A DNA stretch of 58,997 bases, taken from the NCBI GenBank assembly GCA_000151295.1, contig GG745350.1, positions 800,336-859,332 on the forward strand, written 5' to 3'. Made by a program: the position numbers and the translations under genes. Origin of the DNA: Allomyces macrogynus ATCC 38327. Lineage: Eukaryota > Blastocladiomycota > Blastocladiomycetes > Blastocladiales > Blastocladiaceae. The notes beneath the pieces were generated by a model. That model was not told the origin of the DNA and did not search any database. It worked only from the letters and a program-made list of their open reading frames with translations. This document shows positions 34,605 to 44,609 of the stretch, one piece after another (the stretch's first letter is position 1; each line of letters begins with the position of its first letter).

Positions 34605-36236
34605 TTACCCGCGCGGGAACGGCGCCCCACGCCCACGTCCACGACCACGCGGCGCGCCACTACCGCCCGCAGCAGATCCCGGCCGCCCCTGATCAAACGC
34701 GGCCCCACCACGCCCAGCCCCACCGGCAATCCCACCGCGTCCACCCATGTACCCGCCGCGCCCGGTCCCGCCGAGGGGCTTCCCGCCCTGCCCCTGCCCG
34801 CCGCCGTACGGCAGGCCGCCCGGATGCATGCGGCGCTGCTCAATCACAAGCATGCGGGGACCCGCCTGCGCCTGGCGACCCATGATCCCGGGTACGACAT
34901 TCGCGTCGGCCACGTACCCGACAAACCCGCCGCGGTTGGCCTCGAGCCGCGTGAACTGCACGTGGTCGGCAAACGCGGAGCGCACTTCTTCCTCGGTCGG
35001 GATTGCGCCGTCGTAGCTGCGGAACTTGAGGAAGACAGACGTCTGGTGCGGCGCATAGTCGCTCGTCTGCGACGCGGCCGAAGGGGTCGGCAACGGGACC
35101 GGCTGGATCATCGGTGCCGCGGGCGCGGCAGTCTCCGACTTCGGTGCCGCCTCCTTGGCGGGCGCGGCGGCGGCAGCAGGGGCTGGCGTCGGGCGCGGCG
35201 CTGCGGGGGTCTTGGCCATATCGGCCCACGACGTGGGCTTGGGCGGACCTGCCGGCTTGGGTTCCGACTTGAGGTCTGCGGTCGCAGGAGCCGCCTGCTT
35301 GGTCGGCGACTTGGTCCGTGCGGCCTTGCCAGACGCAGCAGGTGCCGGCTGCTCAGTGGCAGCAGGCTTGGCTGCCGGCGCGGCGGCCTTGGTCTCAGCG
35401 GGCTTCGTCTCGGCCGCGGTGGGCTTGGATTCGGCTGTCGCTGGGGTCGGCTTGGCGGCCTCGACGGGCTTAAACTCCGCAACCTGCTTCTTGGCGGGCG
35501 ACGCGTCGCGCGACTTGGCCGGCATCTCCTTGACGGGGGCCGCAGCGGGCGTCGGAGCGCCTTCCTTGGCCGGGGACAGCGCGCGGGCCGGGGACGCCGC
35601 CTTCTTCACGGGCGACGGCGGGCGGACGGGGGCCTCGACCACGGCGGGCGCGGAGGCGACCGGTGCGGGCACTGGGTGCGGCGTCTGTTGCTGGGTCGTC
35701 GTCGGCTGGACCGACTTGGCCGACGCGGCCGAGACCGTATCGTCGTGCGCTTCCTCGTCATCCGTTTCGACCTCCTCGCACAAGAACCGGAACATGTCGT
35801 TCAGGATGTAGTACCCGCGCGGCTGCTTGGCCAAAAAGAACGTCTGCACAAACTTTTGCGACGGTAGGCCGCGGTTCGACAGTTCGCCAATTACCTGAAT
35901 CACGACGCCATCGTCGCGCGACGGCTGCGAGTCAACGTTGCTAATGAGCACGCGGCACTCGGACAGTTGCTGCGCTTGGAACAGCTGATGGATCGCCTGC
36001 TGCCCGTGCGCGGCCTCGATAGCCGCACCCTCCTGCCCGTGCTGCGCGTACGAGTCCTTGGCGTAGAAGCAGTGCAGCCGCTGCGGCTTGTGGTGCATGA
36101 ACGAGTAGTACTCGCGCACAAACATCCATCCGACCTCGTAGGCCGTCGCGGGCGCTGCGGGAAGGGCCGACGTGGTGGATGCGGGGGCCGTAGAGGCGGC
36201 GGGCGCGCCGGGCGCGGGAGTGGTCGTGGCCGTCAT
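34605..36236 (-). CDS. G3BP/Bre5-like protein with NTF2 and RRM domains
   Basis: A single exon of 543 residues starting at the ATG at 36236. Residues 30-155 form an NTF2-like domain: VGWMFVREYYSFMHHKPQRL, FYAKDSYAQHG, HGQQAIHQLFQ, VQTFFLAKQPRGYYILNDMF. A long Ala/Lys/Pro/Thr-rich linker follows, with repeated SPAK-type motifs (residues 170-400). Then comes an RRM (TSVFLKFRSYDGAIPTEEEV, GFVGYVADANVV) and a Gly/Arg-rich RGG tail. This is the domain order of G3BP and of yeast Bre5/fission yeast Nxt3. In those organisms the protein binds Ubp3/USP10 deubiquitinase through the NTF2 domain and takes part in stress-granule formation. The frame stays open upstream of the ATG as far as a TTG at 36287, so a longer form is possible only with a non-AUG start or an unseen exon. 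Confidence 0.85.
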   Translation of the reverse strand: MTATTTPAPGAPAASTAPASTTSALPAAPATAYEVGWMFVREYYSFMHHKPQRLHCFYAKDSYAQHGQEGAAIEAAHGQQAIHQLFQAQQLSECRVLISNVDSQPSRDDGVVIQVIGELSNRGLPSQKFVQTFFLAKQPRGYYILNDMFRFLCEEVETDDEEAHDDTVSAASAKSVQPTTTQQQTPHPVPAPVASAPAVVEAPVRPPSPVKKAASPARALSPAKEGAPTPAAAPVKEMPAKSRDASPAKKQVAEFKPVEAAKPTPATAESKPTAAETKPAETKAAAPAAKPAATEQPAPAASGKAARTKSPTKQAAPATADLKSEPKPAGPPKPTSWADMAKTPAAPRPTPAPAAAAAPAKEAAPKSETAAPAAPMIQPVPLPTPSAASQTSDYAPHQTSVFLKFRSYDGAIPTEEEVRSAFADHVQFTRLEANRGGFVGYVADANVVPGIMGRQAQAGPRMLVIEQRRMHPGGLPYGGGQGQGGKPLGGTGRGGYMGGRGGIAGGAGRGGAAFDQGRPGSAAGGSGAPRGRGRGRGAPFPRG

Positions 36237-36869
36237 GGTCGCGTTGGCCTGGCCGTCGGGGCAGAGCGTGTCAGTCTGGATCCCCAATCTCGCTCTTCAG
36301 GTCGGGCTCCGGGCGCACGACGGCAGCAGCTGCGGTCGCGTTCGCGTCGGATCGCGTGCCGGATCGCGTAATAGACCGCGTGCTGGCTGCAGCCGCCGCG
36401 AACCGGGTGTCCATGTCCGCATCGCGCGGGACGGTACCGTTGGCATTCGCGGATCGGGATCGGGCTTGTGCAAGCTCCAAAAGGGCCGGACAGCACGGCG
36501 CTTGTTGGTGGGCTCGTTGGACGGCGGGTGCGAGCGTGCTTATGCGGCCAGTTGCAGCAGCGTGGTGGTTGCAGCAGCGGTGCAGAACAGTCGTCAAAGT
36601 CGTCGCGGTGGTCGCGGTGCGGTTCGAAGCCGAGCTGCAAGCGGGGGCCGCTTTGATCGCTTTTGGCGACTGCGATGGCGGTTCAAGGCAGTCACGCGCC
36701 AGCCCGTCACACGCGTTGTGGTCAAGCCGCAGCGTCAGGTGCTCTACTGATACAAGCGTCCTCTGCTTTTTTCCATGGCCGTTCAGGCCTTTACCATCAC
36801 GACAAACCTGCAGCAGCCGTTCCACACCAAAAAGCAATAATATCATTCAACATCAGAACCACACCCACA
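36237..36869. other. intergenic region upstream of the G3BP-like gene
   Basis: 630 bp. A 191-codon minus-strand frame (36846-36271) covers most of it but has biased low-complexity content and no domain; I do not call it. Confidence 0.45.
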
Positions 36870-37958
36870 TCATTGTCCACCACTCGCCGCCCCCGCGTCG
36901 GCGCCGTCGCTCGGCAAATGCGGCCTATAGAGCCCCGCCAACGTCTCAGGGCAATTCTTGGTCAAGAACGGGTGCTCGAGCACGTCTGCCAGCGGCAACC
37001 GGTCCTCCGGTTTCCTCTGCAGCATCTTCTCAATCAAGTCCCTTGCCTCGGCCGAGACCTCCGGCGGAAAGCGCAGATCCACGTTCCGAATCCTCGAGTA
37101 TGTCTCCGGGATCGTGGGATCCTCGAACGGCGGGTGACCCACGAGAAACTCGTACAGGATCACGCCCAGACTCCACACGTCGACGGCGCGCGAGTACTCA
37201 ACGCCTTGGTTCTGGTCGGCCGAGACCAACTCGGGCGACAAATAGTCGATCGTGCCGCAAATCGTCGACCGCCGGTCGGTCGGCGCGTGCACCGACCACC
37301 CGAAATCCGACAGTTTCACGGAATCGTCGCCGGCAAGCAAAATATTTTCGGGCTTGAGGTCGCGGTGAATCACATTCTTGCGGTGCAGGTACTCCAGCGC
37401 GTTCACAATCTCGGCAAAGTACCGCGCGGCCCGTGGCTCGTCAAACGACCCGACTTCCTTGAGCAGCTTATACAGCTCGCCGCGCGGCGCGTACTCGAGA
37501 ATCAAAAATACGCGCTTCTCGTCGTAAAAGTACCCGTAGAGCCGCAAAATGTTGGGGTGCCGCAAGTGGGACTGGATCTCGACTTCGCGACGAAGTTGCC
37601 GCTCGAATTTCTCGCGCTTGATCTCGGTCTTGACTAGGATCTTGAGCGCAACAATAAAGCCCGACTCTTTTTCGCGCGCAACGTAGACGCGACCGAACCG
37701 GCCCTGGCCGAGCGGACGGCCAATGTCAAAGTCCTTGAGCGTCCATACACGCGACGGTTGCGCGTTGGTTGAGCTCGATGACGAGAATGTTGGTGCGGCC
37801 GAGGCGTTGGCAGGTGCGAGCGGGCGGACACGGGCAGTCGTCGTCGAGGCCGTGCCAGCCGTGCGCTTCATGGGGCCGGGGGCCCTGAAGCCGCCAGGTG
37901 TCGGGGCACTGTATTGGCTCGGTCCGCTGGCCGTGCCTGCGCTTGCCGAGGTCGCCAT
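36870..37958 (-). CDS. IPL1: Aurora-family mitotic protein kinase
   Basis: Intronless, 362 residues from the ATG at 37958. A Ser/Thr/Ala/Pro-rich N-terminus of about 75 residues precedes a complete kinase domain. It has the Gly loop [14 protein letters not shown], the VAIK lysine in ALKILVK, the HRDLKPEN catalytic loop and DFGWSVHAP. The activation loop [17 protein letters not shown] has the phospho-threonine/serine position typical of Aurora. [33 protein letters not shown] and [11 protein letters not shown] are Aurora hallmarks that separate it from PKA or Polo kinases. It acts in the chromosomal passenger complex, correcting kinetochore-microtubule attachment by phosphorylating Ndc80-complex and other outer-kinetochore proteins. 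The gene is head-to-head with STT4. The frame extends upstream to a GTG at 38156, but the ATG at 37958 gives the normal length. Confidence 0.95.
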   Translation of the reverse strand: MATSASAGTASGPSQYSAPTPGGFRAPGPMKRTAGTASTTTARVRPLAPANASAAPTFSSSSSTNAQPSRVWTLKDFDIGRPLGQGRFGRVYVAREKESGFIVALKILVKTEIKREKFERQLRREVEIQSHLRHPNILRLYGYFYDEKRVFLILEYAPRGELYKLLKEVGSFDEPRAARYFAEIVNALEYLHRKNVIHRDLKPENILLAGDDSVKLSDFGWSVHAPTDRRSTICGTIDYLSPELVSADQNQGVEYSRAVDVWSLGVILYEFLVGHPPFEDPTIPETYSRIRNVDLRFPPEVSAEARDLIEKMLQRKPEDRLPLADVLEHPFLTKNCPETLAGLYRPHLPSDGADAGAASGGQ

Positions 37959-38346
37959 GCTGGTCGTGCAGAGGCCGGGCGTGGTTCGACGAGCAAGACG
38001 GCGTGAGTTGAGTCGATGGACTGGCCGGTCGGTCGGCGACGAGCGAAATCGAACGGTCAAATGGGACGAGACAGTCGAAAAAAGCTGCGTGCGATTGCGG
38101 GCAGTGGTGCGCGTCGCCGTGGTCAGAGTCGGGCAAATGGACTTGTTGTCAAACAATGAAGTCGTGTAATGGACGAAGATAGTGGAGGCAGAAGAGACAA
38201 CGATGGGGATGGAGATCCCAGAACCCGGATCTCAACTTGGATTGAAAGTATTGAAAGGCTGCAGCAACACCCTTTCCGCTGTGAAATCCTGATCACGGCT
38301 CCGCCACAATCGCTTTTCGGCTGTGAATAGTTGCAAACAGCCAAGC
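37959..38346. other. shared promoter region of Aurora kinase (-) and STT4 (+)
   Basis: 388 bp between divergent starts, or 646 bp if STT4 starts at 38605. No motif that I can name. Confidence 0.45.
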
Positions 38347-38403
38347 ATGCCGCCGGATTCACGACCGACGCGCGCCGAGCTGCCTGGTCACGACAACGAC
38401 GAA

Positions 38404-38435
<32 letters not shown>

Positions 38436-41400
38436 CGACGCCCCGGACAAGGTCCGCGCGCTAGCCAACTCCCCGCACTGCCACCGCGCCCGGCGCCCGC
38501 GGTCAAGAGGGCGGCTCACGTACACCCTGCACGCTGTCGGTGCTCGCCGGCCTTGGATCAACCTAACACCAACAATCGCAGCCAATTTATCACGATATAC
38601 AACCATGCGCCCGCGCCTGCACGCCAAGTTGTGGAACGAGATTGCGCTTCTCGCCGCACACGACTCGCCCTCGCAGTCGGCCGACGGCGACTGGGACAAT
38701 GTCGCTGCCCTGATCGCCAAGACGGCGCACGCGTCGGTCCAGCAGCCCGACCGCCTGGCGCACGACGTGGCCGTCCTCTCGGCGCGCAACGCTGCCGCCA
38801 CGGGCCTCCCCGCCGCCGTTGACCGCGTTGTCGAGGCCGTCTGGACCACGACGCTCTCCCTCGTGCGCGATGTCGCACACGCGACCGACTTCCACAAGCT
38901 CACGGCCTCGTGGCTGCCCGCGCTGATTGGCCTGCTGCGCGCGCTCGCCGACATGGGCATCGATGTACCTGCTGCCACGCTCGCCAAGAGCTGGGATTTC
39001 CTCGTGGCCATTTCGCGCGACCCGCACTTGCTCGATGGCGTCTCCGACAACCTCGCCAAACTCGATGCCGACCCACTGCTCGCGCGGTACCGCCGCCGCC
39101 TCGCGACTTACTGGCAGCGCCGCCCCTTCTCGCCCGACGTCATGTATCTGCAGTGCATCGCATTTGTGCGCAACGCGCTCGCCATGTACATTACGCGCCA
39201 CCATCTCGCGCCCGCAACCGCCGATCCGCAGGGTACGCCCGCCTTGGCCGCTAAGCGTGCTGCAAATGCCGCTGCCAATGGCGTGCCAGACGGTGGGGAC
39301 GTGTCCGACGACAGCCAGGACGACCAGGGGTCGGGCGCATCACTGCAAGACGACCGATCCGGCAGCGGCAGCACCAGTCACGGCGGACCTGGCAGCAACG
39401 GGTCCCCCACGACCGACTCGCTTGCAGGCCTGACCGAATCGACGCCCGCATCCATGGCCTCCATGGGCCGTCCGGACCCCGACTTTGCCGCGGCCTGGGC
39501 GCGCCTGCTGACCTCACCGCAATTTGTGCACCTCGATGCGCACACAATGCCGCGAGCCGTCATGGAGCAAATCACCAAAGTGTGTCTGCAGCACTATGCC
39601 GTCAAGAAGATCCCCGAGATCATGGCCGTTAACTTGCAGACGTGCTGCCTCGCGTGGCTCCTCTCGCCGCTGACGCTCGACGCGGTGATCCCGATCCTGT
39701 TCGACACGTTTGCCAGCGCCTCGACACCCGACACGATTCACGCGCCCGTGCTCGTTGCCGCCGCCGAATCGCTCGCCATTCTGGTCTCGGCACTCGCCTC
39801 GCCTGCGGCCATTTTGCAAGTGCAGAGCTTTCTCGTCGACTTGCTCACGCGGCCGCATCCGGCGTTTGCGTTGCTCGCGCAGCGCAACCACGGCGACGAT
39901 CTCGCGCGACTGCGCACGGCCGTGATCCAGGCGCTCACGGCGTGCGCGCTCGCGTCGCCGCCCGGCACCCGACTTGACGGCACGCTCTACTCGCTGTTTC
40001 GCAACGCGGCCGGTGATGTGGCGCAGGTCAAGTTTGACAATTGCTGTGCTGCCGTTGCGGCACTCACCTGTGCGGTGCGGCCCGCCGACGACCTCGATGC
40101 GGTCGTCACGTTCTTCACGCGCATGTTTATCATGCCGGCGGCTGACGGGAAAGCAAATGCGCCCGGTGCCGCACGCACTGAGTCGACGCACCTCAATACG
40201 CTCCCGTGCCTGCGGTACCTCGCCGACATTGCCCTCGTGGCTCCGCTCAATCGGTTTGGCGAGATTGTGGGTTTCTTCTCGAAACACGCCAAGGAGAACT
40301 TGAATGACGATGCCGTCTCGCGCGTCGTCGTCGAGTGTGTCGACCGCATGTCGGCTGCCGCGACACCCGTGCAGCGCCGGATCGTGCTCCACACGCTACT
40401 GACGTTCTTTGTGGACAAGGCGTCGTATGTCTGGACGCAGGCGCGCGCGCCCGGGGCACCTGCCGCGTCCAAGGCCGACCGCGCCGATTTGAGCAAGCTC
40501 CTGTTCTTCATTTCGAAAATGTGTCATGCCGTGCACGACGACCGCAGCTCGGGTGGGTTCGAGGCGCTCACGGCGGCTGGGCCCAAGTCGGCCGTGAATG
40601 GGGTCGCGGACGGTGGGACCGAGTTGTTGCTCGACGATGGCAGTACCGGCGGTAGCGTGCCGACCAATCAGTCGTTCCAGGCGCTATTCCGGTCCATGTG
40701 GTACTTTATCGTCGTGCTCGACTTTGTCTCCGACGATGCTGCGCAGGACCACGTCGTCGACATTGCCCTCTACTCGCCGTACGTGCAGTTTGCGTCGGTC
40801 ATCGAGTCCTACTTCCAGTCGCCCGCGCACAAGGTGCGGCTCGCGCAACTGCTGGCCACGCCCGCGCTCGCGACACCGTTGACCGTCGAGCAGGCGCTCT
40901 ACCTCGTGACCATGTTCCATGTCATGTGCTGCTGCGCGAGCGAGTCAAAACTCGCGCCGCTCGCCCTGCTCGAGACCATGGTCCCACACAAGCAGTTGTT
41001 CCCGACGTTCTTGCAGTTGCTCGACCACGTCATGGCCAAGTTTTTTTACGGTAAGAAGCCGCCGCGTGGGGACAAGGCCGCACTCGTCACGCTGGCCACG
41101 CGCCTGCTTGAGGGCGCCATGCATCCACACGACCAGATTGCCGCAACGTGTCTCACGCACCTGGCCAAACTCGTCGAGCGGTACCCGGCGCTCCTCTACT
41201 CGCGCGCCGTCCTGTTCCCGGCCGTCAAGACCGCGACCGACAAGGAGCACGGCGCTGCCGTCATGCCCGTGCTCGCGCGGTGGATCGCGGCGGGTCGGCC
41301 GGCACTGCTCGTGACGCTGCTTGCAAGCTACATTGTCGACGACACGACGCGGCCCGTGGCCCCTGTCCTCGCGCAGCTGCCGGCCGCACAGGTCAACGAC

Positions 41401-44171
41401 TTGACGTGGTTCTTGTGCCAGTTGAGCGCCGCGCACGCGCAGGGGCCGTACTTGGACGTGGCGGGGGTGCTCGCGCAGTGCGATACCATGACCGCGACCC
41501 TGCAAGACTGTAATGGTACGGTACCGCACGACATGGTGCAGCTGCAGTCGCTGCTTCTCAAGCTCGTCGTGGTCCTGATCCACCGGCAAGTCGACATGGC
41601 GCTCGTCAAGCAACTCGTCTACTTGCCGCTGCGGTCATTTGCGCGACCCGTGCTCCACATGGCCGTGCGCGCCTGGCACGCGCTCCTCCTGCATCATCCC
41701 GACCTCGAATCGAGCCTGTTTGTCCTGCTGGAACGTGCGTGGCACCTCTACGTGATCCCTCACCGCGGCCTCTTCCGCGCCGCCGCACCCGTACCCGACC
41801 CGCTCGCCGACAAGGTCAACTACACGGGCGAAAAGTACGATGTTGCGCCGACGCCCATCGAAGAGGAATTCGCCGCGACCATGGACGTGCTCGAGTTCTT
41901 CGCCGATCGGCTCGAGTGCTCCCTGCAGTTGCCACAATCCTACCTGCAACTCCTTCTCGCGAGCCTCGACCCGGCGCATCTCGCCAAGCACGGCGAAGCG
42001 CGCGCACCGCGGTTCGCGCTCCTCGCGCTCGTCCTGCGCGCGTCGCAACACTCGGCGTGTACCGACGCCGTGCGCGAACTCCTGCGCGTGCGGGCGACAC
42101 AGTGCGCACTACACTGGTTCGCGCTCAACCCGCAGTGGGCGCGCACGCCCGCGGCCGACGCCGGGCACGTGTACGCGTTCTGGCGCATGATCGGGTCGGC
42201 ACTGCCGCGCGCGACCGCGGAAGTGAAACTCCTCCGGCTGCTCGTGGCCTCGGAACTCGACCGGCTTGCGACTTGGGCCAGTCCAGATAACCCGCCGCCC
42301 GTGGCCGACGACGTCGCCGCGGTCCTTGCCACAGTCGGAGCCATGCCCGCGGCTGCGTGGCGCGCGCACTTGCGCACGGCCGCCGCAGCGGCACCGGCGA
42401 TCGGGTACCAGCTCGCGGCGCGGTTCCATGCGCCGCCCGTGCTGGTCGCGGAACTCGAGGCGATGACACGCGCGCGTGCGCACGTGCCGGCTCTGCACGC
42501 GTGCACGCTGGCGATTCCGTACTTGGTCACCGCAAGCAATGTCGCGCGCGACGTGCCGGAACTGCGGTACCTCGCGTACTGGGCGCCCGTCCCGCCGATC
42601 CAGGCGGTGGGCCTGTTGCAGCCGGTCGTGCCGGAGACGGACCCGCACCCGGTGGTCGTGCAGTACGCGTTGCGGTCGCTGATGGCGTTCCCAATCCAGT
42701 CGGTGTTTTTCTTTGTGCCGCAGATCGTGCAGGCGTTACGGCATGACCCGTTGGGTTACGTGTTCCAGTATATCGTGCGGGCCGCACACACGTCGCCCGT
42801 GTTTGCGCACCAGATTATTTGGAATATGAAGGCCAACATGTACCGCGACGAGGTACGGTTGATGAGTCCGGTGGGCGGAGTTTGGGTTGATTGGGTGGCG
42901 GTTGCTGACTTCTCGATTTGCGCCCCTTCTACGTAGGCCGGCAACGAGCCCGACGCGCTGCAGCCCGTGTTCGACGCGATCATCAACCAAATCATCACGA
43001 CCTTCTCGCCGGGCGACTTGTCGTTCTACGAGCGCGAGTTTGCCTTCTTCAACAAGGTCACGGCCATTTCGGGCAAGCTCAAGCCGTACATCAAGCGGTC
43101 GAAGCCCGAGAAGAAGAAGAAGATTGACGAGGAGCTCGCGCAAATCCAAGTTGATGTCGGGTGCTACTTGCCGAGCAACCCGGAATCGACCGTCGTCGAC
43201 ATTGACTACCAGTCGGGCCGCCCGCTGCAGTCGCACGCCAAGGCGCCGTTCCTGGCCACGTTCCAAATCGAGCGGCAAACGCTCGTCGCACCCTTCCGCA
43301 CCGAACGTGTCTGGCAGTCAGCCATTTTCAAGGTTGGCGACGATTGCCGCCAGGACGTGCTCGCCCTGCAGCTGATAGCGCTGTTCAAGTCGATTTTCGC
43401 CTCTGCGCACTTGGACCTCTACCTGTTCCCGTACCGCGTTGTGGCAACCGCGCCCGGGTGCGGTGTGATTGAGGTGATTCCGAAGGCGATCTCGCGCGAC
43501 ATGATGGGCCGCGAAAAGATCAACTCGCTCTACGACTACTTTGTTGCCAAGTACGGGTTGCCGCACACGGCCAAGTTCCGCGCCGCGCAGCACAATTTCA
43601 TCACGTCGGTCGCGGGTTACTCGGTCATTCTCTACTTGCTGCAGATCAAGGACCGGCACAACGGCAATGGTATCCGCTTCTTTCTCTTTCCCCACAGCCG
43701 TTCCCGCCCCTTCGTTTCGGTTTCTAACCGTTCTCTCGTCTCCACCTAGTCATGATCGACGACGACGGCCACCTGCTGCACATTGATTTCGGGTTCATTC
43801 TCGACATCTCGCCCGGCGGGATCAACTTCGAGTCGTCGCCGTTCAAGCTCACGTCGGAAATGATTCAAATCATTGGGCCCATGGGCACCGACTCGTACAA
43901 GCATTTCCAGAACTGTGTCGTGCAGGCCTTCCTCGCCGCGCGGCCGTTTGCCGCCGAGGTCGTAGCCATGGTGCAGTTATTGGCCGAGTCGGGCCTGCCG
44001 TGCTTCAAGGGCGAGGCGACGCTGCGCAAGCTGCGCGCGCGATTCGTGCTCGACAAGTCGGACCGCGACGCGGCCAAGTTCATGATGGACCGCATCAATG
44101 AGAGCTACGAAAATAAGCGCACGGTCTGGTACGACGAGTTCCAGAAGCAGACGAACGGGATCCCGTACTAA
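38347..44171 (+). CDS. STT4: phosphatidylinositol 4-kinase type III alpha (STT4)
   Basis: Three exons, 38347-42852, 42937-43669 and 43750-44171, give 1,886 residues, close to yeast Stt4 (1,900). The large N-terminal part is a helical solenoid. The C-terminus holds the helical/PIK domain and the lipid kinase core. Landmarks are SHAKAPFLATFQIERQ, the FKVGDDCRQDVLALQLI hydrophilic block, FPYRVVATAPGCGVIEVIP, the catalytic loop KDRHNGNVMIDDDGH spanning an exon junction, the metal-binding HIDFGFILDISPGG, and FKLTSEMIQIIG. It makes PI4P at the plasma membrane, in complex with Efr3 and Ypp1/TTC7. The reading frame is clean over 5.6 kb. The start is uncertain: 38347 is the first in-frame ATG and includes an Asp run encoded by a (GAC)n repeat at 38398-38440; an ATG at 38605 would drop 86 residues of low-complexity sequence. 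Confidence 0.95.
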
Positions 44172-44609
44172 GGCGTGTGTGGTGGAGCTCGTTCGCGTGT
44201 CGATTGGTAGGTTGGAGTGGGATGGGGTCGGTTGCGGTTGCGGTTGCGGGTCGCGACCGTCTTTGGGGCCGCGCAGAGTTCGTGGGGTTGGTTGCATTGT
44301 ATTCTTGTTGGACGCAATCTAGGAGAGCGATTTGTTGTCTTCGTTCAGCAATCTTACAGTTTTTCCTGGTCAGAGAAGGGAAGCCGACAGATGTCTCGCG
44401 CAGGGCACGGGTACGTGAATTCCACGCCATAATTTTACGAGCCAACTATCAGCATCGGTCGCTGCGAAGTCTTGGTTCCCCTGTCGCTGCTTGTGTCGGT
44501 CGCTCGCAAGACGACTGTCAGAGCATTGAATGAACTGCGACCAGCCGCCTCGCTTTTCGTCGTGCACGGACCCCCCGCCCCTCCGCGCTCCTCGATTTCT
44601 GCAACGACC
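44172..44609. other. intergenic region after STT4
   Basis: 438 bp with a (TTGCGG)n-like stretch at 44225-44255. Likely STT4 terminator and promoter of the next gene. No gene is seen. Confidence 0.4.

Noticed and set aside
34824..35867. Gly/Arg/Leu-rich plus-strand frame of 347 codons
   Set aside because: It is the antisense of the low-complexity linker of the G3BP-like gene.
36271..36846. 191-codon minus-strand gene upstream of the G3BP-like gene
   Set aside because: Low-complexity Ala/Arg/Thr content, no domain, and it occupies the expected promoter.
38398..38440. (GAC)n tract as a regulatory repeat
   Set aside because: It lies in frame after the first ATG of STT4 and encodes an Asp run, so it may simply be coding low complexity; its status depends on which ATG is used.
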